A DNA stretch of 64,000 nt, taken from Nereocystis luetkeana. Taxonomy: Eukaryota > Sar > Phaeophyceae > Laminariales > Laminariaceae. This document shows, one piece after another, positions 13,120 through 24,903 of this stretch (within the stretch, counting starts at the first letter, position 1; every line of letters starts with the position of its first letter). A program made the position numbers and the translations under genes. Location of the stretch: positions 8,822,157 to 8,886,156 of the forward strand of contig JARUPZ010000023.1 in the NCBI GenBank assembly GCA_031213475.1. Reading direction: 5' to 3'. The notes beneath the pieces are model-generated. The model was given only the letters and a program-made list of their open reading frames with translations, was not told where the DNA came from and searched no databases.

Positions 13120-14130
13120 AACCGAAGCGAAAGCGGAGTCGGTGGGTCAGGGTGGGTGAAAAAAAAACCAAGCTAGGACGGCAATCGACGGCGGCGACGC
13201 AAGCAGATATACGAGCGACGAATCTCCCCAAAGGAACAGAAATGTCGTCAATCCTGATACGTGGCCCGTGTGCGCGAAAATTGCGAGAATCCGAGAAGGT
13301 GAAAGACAGCCCACCCAAGAGGACGCCTTCGGTGTGCGGCACCAGCCCACTCAAGCCGACACCAGGAGTTGGTGAAGAGCGAGTGCGAAGCCCGCAGGCT
13401 CGGATGGGGAAGATGCCGCCGTCCTCGACGGGGGTGAGGCAGCTATTAATTGTACTGCTGCTGTATACTCAGGGTACGTTCATACGCATCATACACCAGG
13501 GTTTTCTTCTTGTTTTATCATCACTACTTACTTGTTAATACTTTCGAGCTCTATTACGTGGTAGCACGAGGAGATTTTACCCTCAGCGACCCTCTGGAAA
13601 ACACGCCGTGGTCACAGGTGTCGCCCCTTTCCCCCCAGGTACATATATATACGCCTTAATATTTATCGCGCAGGGTTCAATGTTCTTGCTCGTCGGTTTG
13701 CATCGGATTTTGCCAACTCGAGCTCTCGCACTTTCGGCGACGGAAAAAGGCTCAGACGAAATCCTGTGCATGAATACGACACCAAGCCGAAAAATTCGGA
13801 CCACAGCGCAACCGCCAGCAAGGATGACAGCCTACCACTGACCCTACAGAGCATTCTGCGATGTTTTCGTGACATGCCGTGGGCACTGCCGTGGCATGCC
13901 GCGGGACGCCGTGGGAAAATTATCCCGTCTGCCGGAGCCCGCAACAAAATACGACCACCGTCAGGGCGTGAAAAATAGAAAACGACACACTTCACCCCCA
14001 GAGGTCGGAATCGAAAACCGGTACAACCGTCGTGATCACATGAAATAAGGAGAGTGTTTTTTTTCTATTTTTTCATTTTTTTAAACTTGGTTCTACTGTA
14101 TGTTAATAGCAACCCTCCCTGTCTACCCAT
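13120..14130. other. Right flank of the Gypsy fossil
   Basis: No gene is recognised. At 13870-13915 there are GCCGTGG-type words like those at 9.0-9.46 kb. The rest is A/T-rich, with short chance open frames only. Confidence 0.4.
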
Positions 14131-14136
14131 CCTCCC

Positions 14137-14410
14137 TATTATATGTAGGTTGGGTTGGCGTCGGTTGGCTACGACACCGTAAAACATGCCGCGCTCACTA
14201 TTAATACGTACTTCGAGCTAGACAAACAGGGTACCGCTTGCCTTTTTTTTTTTTTGGCGGTCGGTCACATCTATCTGGCTGTCGAGTTAGATCATTTGTG
14301 CGAGGTGAACAACAACAAGTGGGCATGATCGTATCACGCAGTGTTCATGGTAAGACACCCAAGATGCAGTTACATAGTACTCCCATTCATTGCTGTCTCT
14401 GGAATATTTA
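14137..14410 (+). repeat. Repeat family E, copy 1 (lacks the D half)
   Basis: Starts GTAGGTTGGGTTGGCGTCGG and ends near CATTGCTGTCTCTGGAA. It matches 45832-46250 in the same orientation and 54565-54755 inverted. At GAGTTAGATCATTTG it has no insertion, so it is an empty site for the small element nested in the 45.8-kb copy. In the other two copies unit E joins unit D; here it does not. Confidence 0.75.
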
Positions 14411-14414
14411 TCTG

Positions 14415-16070
14415 TTCTTACGTTCGACATAGTAGTACTACTGCTGTACCCTGGTAGGTATCTTTAGTTATTATTCGTAGTTTGTGACCAGGAAAGCGTA
14501 CGTACGTGTCGCATCTGGTCCCTACGAAAAATATCGAGTACAGACCATGAGTGTGCTAGAAGACGTCTTTGATGTGAAAGTGAAACGCGCCATGCCTCAC
14601 CCCCCCCTCTCCCCACCCCCTGATCTGTGATACCCCCCTCCACCACATACACTCCAACGAAATACATAGCAGGGTATAAAACTATCCAGCTACAAGTTAC
14701 CTAACCCCCACTCTACCCGTACACCGGAGCTGGGAGAAAAAATAATTGAAACAAAGTTGAAGAGTCGAAAAATAAAAATGGAACAGGCGTTATCAAAAGG
14801 GGACAGGGCCTTCAAATTGAGGGAAATAGACAGCCTGAAAAAACTATAGAACCCTGTGTGCCTTGCAGCAGCTGCAGCAGTACCATACCGACAGTTGCGA
14901 GAGACAAAACCTAGCACACTGCGCTGCGGCAGGTGTTCTATTTCAGACAGCACATTGCAGGTTCTCGAAGACTTGAAGGTCAGAGAGTTGCCCACGAAAG
15001 CTTAAAAATAAGGAAGAGAGCCGGCGGCGAGACCGTTTTTTTGGAGGTACAAATCATCAAAAATGAGGGTCGCGACGGGATCGCTGGCTGCAGCTTTGGG
15101 GTGGAGACTAGCAGCTGCTGAGGTATGTCTACCGCGCTGTGGCTGCAACGACAGTGCAGTGCAGATCGCGGCCTCGTCGCTGTGCTTCCACCGTGCTCGT
15201 TGCGGGGCGTGCAGATGTTGTCGTTTTTGTCCGCTCGCGCAATTTTTTTGTATCGTATTTTTGACTGCTAGCTGATTCTCCACTGCTTTGAACCTGCTAA
15301 CATTGATAACTGCGTACGGTGTACCTATTAATAGTACGTACAATCCTTCTATATTTTTACCAGGTACTGCTGCTTGTACCAGATATACACGGCAGTATGG
15401 CGTCCCCTGGTCCCAATCACTGCTATGCACGTGTAAAAGAGCACATTTTGTACGGAAACATAAGATCTATTTTATGTTCATGTTAATGATTTAACGATTC
15501 TTACATTTTCGAACACGCTTCGTCCGACATCAGCACCGAGCAATAGGATGGTTCACACGTTCACACAGCACAGCAAACAGCAGTTTCGCCAGCACTTTTC
15601 TCGGGACGTCACGAGTAGGTGTTGCGCCCTGCATATATGCTGTGGGTCGGCAATTATCGGGGCAGCGCCAGACGCCAGAGGCAGCATTTTCCGCAGCACA
15701 CCGTACTATGTATGCTTTCGTAGCTTTGAAGTGCTGTATGCTGCCGCTTTTGATGCTGGGCAATTTTGGCGGGCAGGGCGGACAAGAGAGCCGCCGCGCG
15801 TAGAAAGAGCGAGGAACTTGCCTTTTATGCATGATGTGTTGAGGTGCAAGGTACGCCCTGTACTCACTGCCGTGTTGCAATGGGCATGCAAGGGTTTCCA
15901 CAGATGCTCCCAGAGACCTACGGCCTACGAGTACGAGCCCGTGTGCGTTATGAGTCTATAAGGTAAACTATTGCCGAGAGAAAATACTGTGCAGGTACAC
16001 TCCCGTGTACTGCGAGTCTCTATATTAATTTTAATATGAATACCAGGTAGCAGTTATTACAATATTAACA
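14415..16070. other. Gene-poor spacer with recurrent short words
   Basis: No coding signal stands out. The stretch contains CTATTAATA and ACCAGGTA-type words and AGTACTGC-like runs, which recur across the window's non-coding DNA. Confidence 0.4.
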
Positions 16071-16076
16071 TTATTT

Positions 16077-17190
16077 ACAAGGCGCTTCGCTCCGCGGGCG
16101 GCCTACGCCGCCCGCTACGCTCGCTCTGGAAGGAAAAAAGTACATCAAATTATGCGAAGCGAACAGAGATCCACGATTGAGTTTAGGTCGTAATTGCAAA
16201 CCGGCGACTTGATAATGCCAAGAGTCCCGCCGCCATGCTTCAGGAACAAACAGCTCCGACGCAAGCTCGAATGCCACATATGCCCTTCGCGTCGCGGATG
16301 TCGTACGTACGTACATACCGCAGGTAGGATACTGCTGTCTGTACTTATTTTCTTTTTTCGATATACTCTTATGTCTGTACTCGTATGTAGGAAGAAAGCG
16401 AAAGCACAGCACGGCACAGCAGCAAAAAAAATGAAAATGAATCCGAAAACTCGGAAAGGAAACAAAATCCCAGTCCCCTCCCGTGTAATATTTTTCTGCC
16501 TGATTGGAACACCTTACACCCGGTCGAAAAGAAGAAAAGAAAAAATCGCACAGAAGAGCTTCTCTCTCAGCCTCGTACGCCGCCCGCCCCTCTCGCGACC
16601 ACCTCGCTACCGATTCGGTCCGGGTAAAGCTTTTATCACTCTCTGCCACAATCAGCCCCGTCGCCCGCCTCGCGTGAAGCCCGGTGCTCACCGTGGCCGT
16701 CGTTCGCCAGCTCGATAACGTTGGTGTTCAAACTGCACACCTCCCTCTTTCAACTTCAGCGTGGTCGCAAAAATAAGCACCGCTTGAATATTATCTTGCC
16801 CTCCCGAACGACCTTTATAAACTCGTACATACTCTATCAACAATCATAAATCGAAGCCAGACAAAGCCCGTTCATGCATCCCTCGTGTCTCGAGGCACAC
16901 GCGACGCCTAGGCACGAAAGCGGCGACCGCGCTCCTTGCAACCACCCCTCTACCCGCCAGCACCCGCTGACACCCGCGACGGTGCCGGGTCCTCCCGCGA
17001 TGCCGTGCTCGGAAAACACGCACGCACACGAAACGAAAGAAGAAAAAAGGAAGAAAGTACCAAGAAAACAAAGAACTGCTGGAAAGGTCCGGCAAGTAAT
17101 GAAAGGAGGCGGTTTGGAAGTGGGAGCTCTGAGAGGCCAGGGATGCACCAACCGAGCACGCTCAGGGGTTGTGATCTAAGTATGTAGTTC
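16077..17190 (+). repeat. 1.1-kb repeat family C, copy A
   Basis: Runs from TACAAGGCGCTTCGCT to GGGTTGTGATCTAAG. It aligns almost end to end with 27967-29053, with few differences by eye, and with a diverged copy at 17908-18943. Open frames of 60-206 codons occur on both strands, but they are not preserved in the diverged copy, so coding is doubtful. No inverted ends or poly-A tail were noticed, and its class is unknown. Confidence 0.8.
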
Positions 17191-17435
17191 TATATTCTAT
17201 AATAGTATTCCTGGTTTGTGTTTCATACTCGTACCCTCGCACGAATACATTCTAGGGATACTATATACCGGTACTGCGAGTTGCGAGTATCTTATCAGGT
17301 GATATTAATACTGGCAGTATACTCGGGAGTAAGTGTAACATCTACCGTAAGACCAGGTAAAACAGTACTTTTTCGTTACCTGGTACCTGGTATCTGTTTC
17401 GAATTTTTCATCCCCATTTTTTTGCAGAAAACTTT

Positions 17436-17532
17436 CGCAACTTCCTTTAGAGCCGCAGTCCCGTTTTGGGGACAGACCACTCAAATTGTAAGTAATTTGT
17501 CCCCAAACGGGACTGCGGTGCTGAAAGGGTTG
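17436..17532. repeat. Hairpin repeat family G, copy 2
   Basis: GCCGCAGTCCCGTTTTGGGG on the left pairs with CCCCAAACGGGACTGCGG on the right around a short AT-rich loop, a near-perfect inverted repeat. It matches copy 1 at 1284-1382. Confidence 0.8.
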
Positions 17533-17907
17533 GGGTTGGGGGGGGGGCGGCAACTGGAGACTGCTGTAATTTTGGCAGTATTTCGGGAGTACATACTTCG
17601 AGTACTCGCAATGCTTCCGGGTTCAATACTCTGGATGCTCTTGAGTTAAATGCTGCGATCATTCCGGATGTTTCGACTGCGGGTACTGCTTGCCCCCGAG
17701 GCTCTTGAACTGCTCATACTCCCACTAGTCGCAGCATTTGATCCTCCAGTACTGCACCGCTCGTATGTACTGCGATGCTCGCAGTACACCTCACGACAGC
17801 AGTATAGACCTGCCACCAAGAAACACCTACGTAACCTGAGCGAGCCTTCGTAAGCCTTGGAACCTTTGTTGTGACACCATCCTTGAAAAGCCTTGAGCAT
17901 AGGCTGT

Positions 17908-18943
17908 TACAAACGCTTCGCGTCGTTGGCGGTTCCGCCCGCTACGCCCGCTCGCGAGGAAGGAGAATGGAACGGAACAGAACAGATGGTCCAAACAACT
18001 AGATGCAAACAGGCGATTTGTGAAATGCCAAGAACTCCATGCTCCTTCCAGGAGAACAACCCGAACGCCGCATGCCGTACGTACGCACATACCCCAGGTA
18101 GGGTACTTTATTTTCTTCTCTTGATATGCTGTACAAGAGAGAGAAAGCACAGCAGCACCGCACAGCAGCACCGAAAAAATAATGTACATGAAACCGAAAA
18201 AATCAGAAAGAAAAAAAAAATCCCCGTCCCCTCTCATGTAATTATTTTCTACCTGATTGGAACACCTTGCACCGGTCAAGAGAGAAAATCGAACAGCGGT
18301 GCTTCTCTCTCAGCCTCGTACGCCGCCCGCCGCTCTCGCGACCACCTCGCCACCGATTCGGTCAGGGGTAAGCTTTCCTCCCTCTCTGCCACAGTGAGCC
18401 CCGTCGCCCGCCTCGCGTGAAGCCCGGTGCTCATCGTGGCGCTCGTTCGCCAGCTCGACGATGTTGGTGCTCAGACTGCGATGCTCTCTCTGTGAAATTC
18501 AGCTCAGTCGCAAGAATAAGAACCGCTTGAATGTTGTTCTGCAATTTCGAACGACCCTTATAGACTCATCCATATTATGTCCAACTCCACAGAAGGAGGC
18601 CAGACGAAAAGCCTATTACTTCTTCCCTCGTGACACGATGGACACGCGAGGCTTAGCCACAAAAACGGCGACCGCGCTCCGTCCAACCCCCCCTCTTCTC
18701 GCCAGCACCCGCTGACACCCGCGACGGCGCCGGACTCGCCCGCGGTGCCATACTTGCTCTGAGTTAGAGGCACGCACAGGAACCAAAACTAAAGAAAGGA
18801 AAAGAGAAATGAAAGTGAAAAATGAAAAGGAGAAAACAAAAAAAAAAACGCTGGAAAGGCCCGGCAAGTGTTCCGTAGAAGGAGGCGGTGCCCAAGTGGG
18901 AGCTCTGAGAGGCCAGGGATGTACCAACCGAGCATGCTCAGAG
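17908..18943 (+). repeat. 1.1-kb repeat family C, copy B (diverged)
   Basis: Shares blocks with copies A and C in the same order, including CTCAGCCTCGTACGCCGCCC, TCGCGACCACCTCGC, CGCCAGCACCCGCTGACACC and GAGGCCAGGGATG. Intervening sequence differs by indels and substitutions. It lies about 720 bp after copy A in the same orientation. Confidence 0.7.
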
Positions 18944-18944
18944 A

Positions 18945-19795
18945 GAAATATATCTGTAGGTAAGTTCATATACGAGGTAGGATTTAGTGCAGCGCTCGCC
19001 GCTGAGCAAGGTTTCTCAAAAAAACTTTTCTTGGGAGCGTCCCCCAAAAAATTGAGCCCTTATTTTCTTACTTCGGTTTTATTTGGGTTGTTGTTTTTCG
19101 TGAGCCTCTACTGCTTTGTAATTCAAGTACTTTAGGCCGCCAGTGTATATATATATATAATGCTGCAACACTCTCAGTACTCGGGGAGTACGAATGAAAT
19201 GTATACTGGGAGCAGCTGTGAGGGTTCTTTTTTTCTCCTCTGCTTTGCTTCTTTCTACACTTTCTACGAGTACATTCGGTGGAACAAAAGGGCTGCCCGC
19301 CGCCCGCGGACCCTTCTTGAATCTTGGAACAGAAAAAAAACACACGAAACATTGCAACCTTGCCGGTACCAGGTATACGAGTATTGTGTTACGCATGTAG
19401 CCGTGTACCAGAGTACGCAGTAGTTCAGTGATACAGAGTACCAGGTATAATGTATGTCTTGTCTTCATATGGTTAAATCATTCTTTCTACCCAGCTTCAT
19501 CAGTACACCCAGTCAATCCTGCTTCATTATCTTGGAGAGATATTTATCTGTGGTCGCAGACTGTGGCACAGAGAAATAATACCAAAAACAAAAAAATAAT
19601 CACAAATTCGTGGGTAAAGCACGTGAATTGTCTGCGCACCGGGTACGAGAACACAACGACACAAGCAAGACCAGAAAATAAGAATGAAAATACAACAAAA
19701 CAAAAATAAATTCTGGAAACGGAAACAAAATGCAAATGACGCAAGGACTTCAGAAGGGCTGCTATTAATAGAAGGAGAGCACACGTACTATTAAT
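18945..19795. other. Spacer, no gene seen
   Basis: It contains several TACCAGGTAT-type words and a (TA)n run near 19146. No coding structure is recognised. Confidence 0.4.
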
Positions 19796-20263
19796 AGTGC
19801 TGGTTTTCGTACCGTAAATAACTTCGATACGATATCGAAAACGATAAATTTCGCCGAAAATTATGGAGCTGGCGAGCAAAGCGAGCCCGCGGGCACAGCG
19901 AAGCTGGCGCGCGAGGGCGGCCCTCCCCCGGCTGGCGAGGGGGGGCCGCTGGAGGGGCCGCCGGAGGCAAAAAAAAATGTGGCATTTTCGCTTCATTTCC
20001 CGTCAAAGTATACCATGAAATGGGCCACTACACCCAGCCGTGTTCAGTGTTTTACTGATGTGTGCACGTGTGGGCGTGCTGCGGCGGGGGCCTTTGTGTC
20101 TGGGGGTTCCGTGTGGACCATGCACATACATCCCTTTGGGGGCTCCGTGGGTGGTTTTATCGATTTATCGTATCGTATCGAAGAGCGTAAATCTTACGAT
20201 ACTCGATATGATACGATATTTCGATACGATATATCGGAATGTTCATACGATATCCAACACTAA
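19796..20263. repeat. Possible non-autonomous DNA transposon with TAGTGYTGG ends
   Basis: The left end reads TAGTGCTGGTTTTCGTA and the right end, on the opposite strand, TAGTGTTGGATATCGTA. Both continue into TATCG/CGATA-rich sub-terminal sequence. The middle includes a GC-rich, partly self-complementary segment at 19865-19975. No clear target-site duplication was found, so boundaries are tentative. Confidence 0.5.
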
Positions 20264-20264
20264 T

Positions 20265-21260
20265 ACGTACCACTCAAGAACAGATAGCTGCTGCACTGAC
20301 GAAACACGAAGGAGAGGAAGGTATCGGAATAAGGACAGAGGGGAGGGGAAAGGAAACTAAGAGAGGGACTGGGCATAAAGGAAGAGAGAAGGGAGAAGAG
20401 AGAAAATCGTACTCCAGGCGGTGATCGTAGCAAGGGTGCCCGTCTCTGCTAGAAAATTGATTCGGGAACCTAGCCGCAACCTTTGCCGTCTCCTTTCCTA
20501 CTCTCGTCAATAGCGGTGTCAAGTGTTAGTAGTACTGCCGCTGTCGCCCCCCCCCCTCATTGAACAACTCAACGAGAAAGGATAGAAAAATGCTATCAGT
20601 AGAATTCAAGGGCTAGTCGAACGGATACCTATTAATAGCCATCCGATCGATTTTTTCGTTTCTGCATTCGTCGACAGCTATATCAGCACGGCTTCCCCCC
20701 CCCCCCCCCCCCCCCCCCCTTCCCCTTGTCGCCACTCTTGGCGTCCTGAGCTGCGTGGCAAAGCCAGCTCCTCTCCCCTTCGTCCCTGTGCCACCTCGCC
20801 ATGACACACACCGCCGCTTCGAGGTTCGAGGACCCCCCGGTTCCACTTCCCCCTCTCCTTGTCCGCCCTCGACCATATAACACCGTCTCTACTCCGAACA
20901 GCAAAGGGCACCTTTCCGTGGACCCCTCGGTGGTTTGAAAATAAACTGTCGGCTATTAATAGGCAATGCTCCCAGTTACTTCCTGGTCGGCCTGGTCCCG
21001 GGTTTTCTCCCCACCAGCCATCGTCGCAAACGTCACCCGACGGGTCAGCCGCTCATCGGTCGTCCGCTGTGCGCCCCCTGCAAAGAGGAGGCGTCGTTTG
21101 CGGACGGTCGTGTCAGCGCTCTTGCATACGTATATACGAGCGTCTCGCACTTGACTGCTTATGATATGCTTCGTGTGATATTAGTACGATACAATCGCGA
21201 TAAAAAGTGTGTCGTGTTTTGTACCTGGTAGAGTCTTCTCTAATGGGGTGCCCGGGTATC
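20265..21260. other. Spacer with a pure poly-C tract
   Basis: No gene is recognised. A run of more than 20 C lies at about 20694-20720, and CTATTAATAG words occur near 20628 and 20955. Confidence 0.45.
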
Positions 21261-21261
21261 A

Positions 21262-21710
21262 TACCACACCACCTGGTTGGTTCGGTCATACTCGGGTACG
21301 TAAGTAGGTACCCGGCCTGGTACCCTCAGAGCATATACTCTGCCCCACTAAACACGCCTGTGTTTAAAACCGGTAGGTAACGTACTCTTGTGTGTGTCGT
21401 ACGTACCAAATCTGGTTGCTTCGGTCATGCTCGGGTAGGTACATAGGTACCCGGGAACCCTTTAAACACACATGCCGGAACCGATACTGCTGTAGGAGAA
21501 TTTAGAACCGGTAGGTAACGTACTCTTGTGTGTGTGTCGTACGTACCCAATCTGGTTGCTTTGGTCATACTCGGGTAGGTACATAGGTACCCGGGAACCC
21601 TTTAAACACGCATGCCTTCGGAACCGATACTGCTGTAGGAGAAATACATATGTTCTGGGGACCCGGGTACCAAACCTGGTTGTTTTGGCATCACTCGCGG
21701 GTATACGGGG
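21262..21710. repeat. Tandem repeat, about 136-bp unit, 3-4 copies
   Basis: Copies of CTGGTTGCTTCGGTCATGCT followed by CGGGTAGGTACATAGGTACC recur near 21269, 21412, 21550 and 21675. The two central copies are the most alike. The units are rich in GTAC and CCCGGG words. No coding content. Confidence 0.75.
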
Positions 21711-21925
21711 TACACCCTACCAACTACACCCTTCCAACCGTACAATCATACTAAACTATTGGTGCACTCGAGTACAAAGGTATGATAGCCTCTAACACAA
21801 CGCACAAGTGTCGGCCTTTTTTTCAATATAGTACCTGGCACGTACGTACCTGGTACGAACTACTCTGTAGAACCAGGATTTTTTTTCTGCCAAAAAGTGC
21901 TCGGACACAGCTCCTATCGTGCGTA

Positions 21926-22032
21926 CTATTACGGGGGACCATAGTTAATAGGACCTACGGTATACACGAAATCCTATGTAGTTGCCTCTTTTTTCTCACA
22001 AATGTCCTATTTACTATGGTCCCCCGTAATAG
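21926..22032. repeat. Palindromic MITE-like family A, copy 1
   Basis: TTACGGGGGACCATAGTTAA at the left mirrors a right end of GGTCCCCCGTAA, with TA on both sides. The whole 107 bp could fold as one hairpin. Sister copies lie at 32459, 44726, 47385 and 50617. TA flanks fit TA-target elements such as Tc1/mariner-derived MITEs. Confidence 0.85.
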
Positions 22033-22067
22033 GGTAGGGGTTAGACATATCGTACGCACAAGTATAT

Positions 22068-22112
22068 GGTAGGCGTTAGGGTTAAGGGGTTAGGGTGAGG
22101 GTGTTTAGGGTA
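22068..22112. repeat. Interstitial telomere-like tract
   Basis: Degenerate TTAGGG units (GTTAGGGTTAAGGGGTTAGGG and similar) continue after family A copy 1. A weaker set follows at 22240-22275. TTAGGG-type telomeres are used by many eukaryotes, brown algae included. Confidence 0.6.
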
Positions 22113-22114
22113 CG

Positions 22115-23378
22115 TTTTTCGTTTTTTTCTTGTTTTCAAATGGCCCTTCTCCCCCAAGACTATAACCACACGGGGGCCATACGGCATCTCCCATCTCCGT
22201 CCATCTCTGTCCTACACCTATACGTTTGTCTGGGATTGTTGGGGGTAGGGTTATGTTAGGTTGTAGGGTTTTAAAGGGCATGGTGGGTCGCGTGTCGCGT
22301 GGGCCGAAATGCATTATCGGTACAGGATTGCTGAAGAAACCCAACGACAGCCGTCGACGTATGGTCAACAAACTGAAGGTTGTATACGCGTACACACATC
22401 TGCAGTGCCGCGCGTAAACGTCTAGATCGAAGCTATTATTGTTCGGCCATTTCGCCAAACCAAGGGAAGTGGAATAAAACAGACAGCACTGACTGAGTAA
22501 ATGGACCTCCAATTTCGGGGTTCACAAGACGCCGATTTCGGCCGCGGCAATCTCCGCCCACTTGTTGTGTGGAACGAGGCGTGATGTGTACGCGGTAGGG
22601 CTTGGGATCAAGAACGGATCGGCCTGAGTACTGCTGCTGCTACTGCCTTCGGGGTATTGATCAAAGCCGGTACTGCTCAGCGATAGGGGTCGAGCGTTGT
22701 CCAAGAGGTAACCAGTCCTCCTTACAGCAGACTTCGTGCCTTGCTCTGGTAGTCTATATATACTTTTGTATGATACAATACCAGGGACGTGATATATATC
22801 TTGCGTTTACAGATACCTCGCATGCGATGGTGACATAAGGCGTTTTTCAGGCAGAGCCAAGTCGGGGAAAAGGGGTGTGATTCGCGCGTCGTACATAGCA
22901 TCTTGCGTAAACCACCTGTGGTGTTACACTGCACACGGAAAAATATGAGCGGATGAACTCGAAAGCGCCCACCAGGTACCTGGTACAGGTATTCTCTACC
23001 TGGTATGTATCAGGGCGTGGTAAATATCGGCCCCTCACAAGGCCTTTTGAAGCACTTTTTTTTTCAGGCACCGTGCTGCCCACTGTAGCCCCCAAAGGAC
23101 ACCACTGTGAGAAGAACTCGACCAAGGCATGAAATGGCCTGTGTGTTCTGTACGAAGCTGGATGTGTTTTGTTGTTGCTGTGGGTGGATAAATCATGGTG
23201 TTCCCTTACTCGGTGGTCCTGCGCACCAAAGCTGAGCAAGTTCCCGCAACTACGCCGCCAGAGCAGACGATTTTCAATTTTCGTGACAAAAGTCGCTGCC
23301 CTAGAAGTGAACGAAATCGCCCAGGGCTCGTACTGGCCCTGTGCTTGTGTCTACGAGCAGGGAAGGTTTCCCAGGGTG
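22115..23378. other. Spacer, no gene seen
   Basis: Short open frames lack recognisable motifs. ACCTGGTAC words cluster near 22975-23005. Confidence 0.4.
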
Positions 23379-23583
23379 GTAGGCTTTCGGATTAATTGTC
23401 ACAGAAGCCGCAGTCAGCCTCGGAGTGCGGTAGGCTTTCGGATTGGTTGTCACAGAAGCCGCAGTCAGCCTCGGAGTGCGGTAGGCTTTCGGATTGATTG
23501 TCACAGAAGCCGCAGTCAGCCTCGGAGTGCGGTAGGCTTTGAGATTTGATGTCACAGAAGCCGCAGTCAGCCTCGGAAGTGTT
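23379..23583. repeat. 51-bp tandem repeat, four copies
   Basis: The unit begins GTAGGCTTTCGGATTGATTG and ends CAGCCTCGGAGTGCG. Three copies differ at one or two bases; the fourth is more diverged. Because 51 is divisible by three, open frames of repeated 17-residue blocks arise on both strands. There is no splice or start context for either. Confidence 0.9.
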
Positions 23584-23584
23584 G

Positions 23585-24903
23585 CCTCCCAAGAATCAAA
23601 GAAATGTGGGAAGACCCGTTCTCTCCTCGTGCACTCGCTCGCGTCGACTGTTCCATCCTCTTTTGCGCTCGCTTGCGTCGACTGTTCAGCAAGACCCCGC
23701 CGCCGAACGCGGCCGTTCGTTGCGTCCTCGTCGCCCCCGAACGCGCGTGGCGTGACTAGGGAGGTGTTTCCCGCCTCGCTTCCACAGCGCCTACCCTGTT
23801 TACGAGTCTACTAATAGGGAAGACGGCGTGGGAGCGACGGAGCACACATTCTGCTGTTGTGCTGCTGCAGCCGGCAGCGCTACGTAACGGCCAACCAAAA
23901 AAAAAAAAAAGACGTTACAGTTTGTTCATCCATGAGTACCAATCGTACCGCTCATACTGCACGGTCTAAAAACATTCGTGTATGTATGAGCTACAAGCAA
24001 GAGCTCTTCGGCCACAGCAGTACCAGAAACAGTAGACCCAACTGCTGTGGAACCATGTTGTCAAACTTGGGCGACAACGGTGCCTGCCCCCCAGACGTTT
24101 TTTTTTGTTTTTTGTTTTTTGTTTCTTGATTTTCGTAGCACTAAGAAAAGGACTAAGAGAGGCCACGAAAAAACGCGCTGCTGCCGCTGTTGCCACACTG
24201 TGGTGAGTGCACCAAAGAGACCATCGGAGGGTGGTTTGACTTTTTGGAGTGTCACCGAGGCTGGGATTGTGACAGAACTACAGAATATCCCTACAATTAA
24301 TGAAAGAAATACAGAAGTAGAGGTGCTTCCGGGCTTCTGGGTGTGGATTTGAGCGCAGATTCAGACTGGCTTCATTTTTTTTTTTTTTTTTTCCCTTGTG
24401 GGCAGTGAGTGCAATGCAACACAGGCGAAACGCAGATTACCTGAAAAGTTGAATTTCAGCCTGTCACGGAATGAATACTATTAATACTACTGCTGTACTA
24501 TTTGTACTCCCAGTAGTTCGTGTAGTTGTAGGTTGCACGGGCGGTGCGTGGTCTGTTGACCGACCCCTACGGGCCTTTTGGTATCCCTGGATGATGGCCT
24601 GATGAAGGGCCGCGAGGGGTGGATGACACATGTTCGACGGGGTCTCACAGGGGCTTCTCGCCCTCTTTCCTCCCTCCCTCCCCCCTTCCTTCCCCGTTCA
24701 CTCATGGACCGTGCCCTCACCCTCCCTCGCTCCCCCCCCCCTCCCCTCCCCCCCCCCCTCGCCTCCCTCCCTCCCCCCCTCCCTCCGTCCCGCCCTCGCT
24801 TCCTCCCAACTTCTCTCGCTCTCTCGCTTGTCCGCCTCGCCTCGCTCCGTCTCGCGTCACGTGGCTCCGATCGCCGTCTTCGCGGTTCCCCTTGACGATG
24901 CAG
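23585..24903. other. Upstream flank of the vacuolar sorting receptor gene
   Basis: Positions 24650-24880 are an exceptionally long C/T-rich tract leading to the acceptor at 24903, so this is read as the end of a 5' intron. The exon encoding the signal peptide should lie upstream but was not identified. Open frames over the tract are compositional. Confidence 0.5.

Noticed and set aside
23379-23583. CRISPR-like regular repeats
   Set aside because: The 51-bp copies are directly adjacent with no unique spacers, and the context is eukaryotic.
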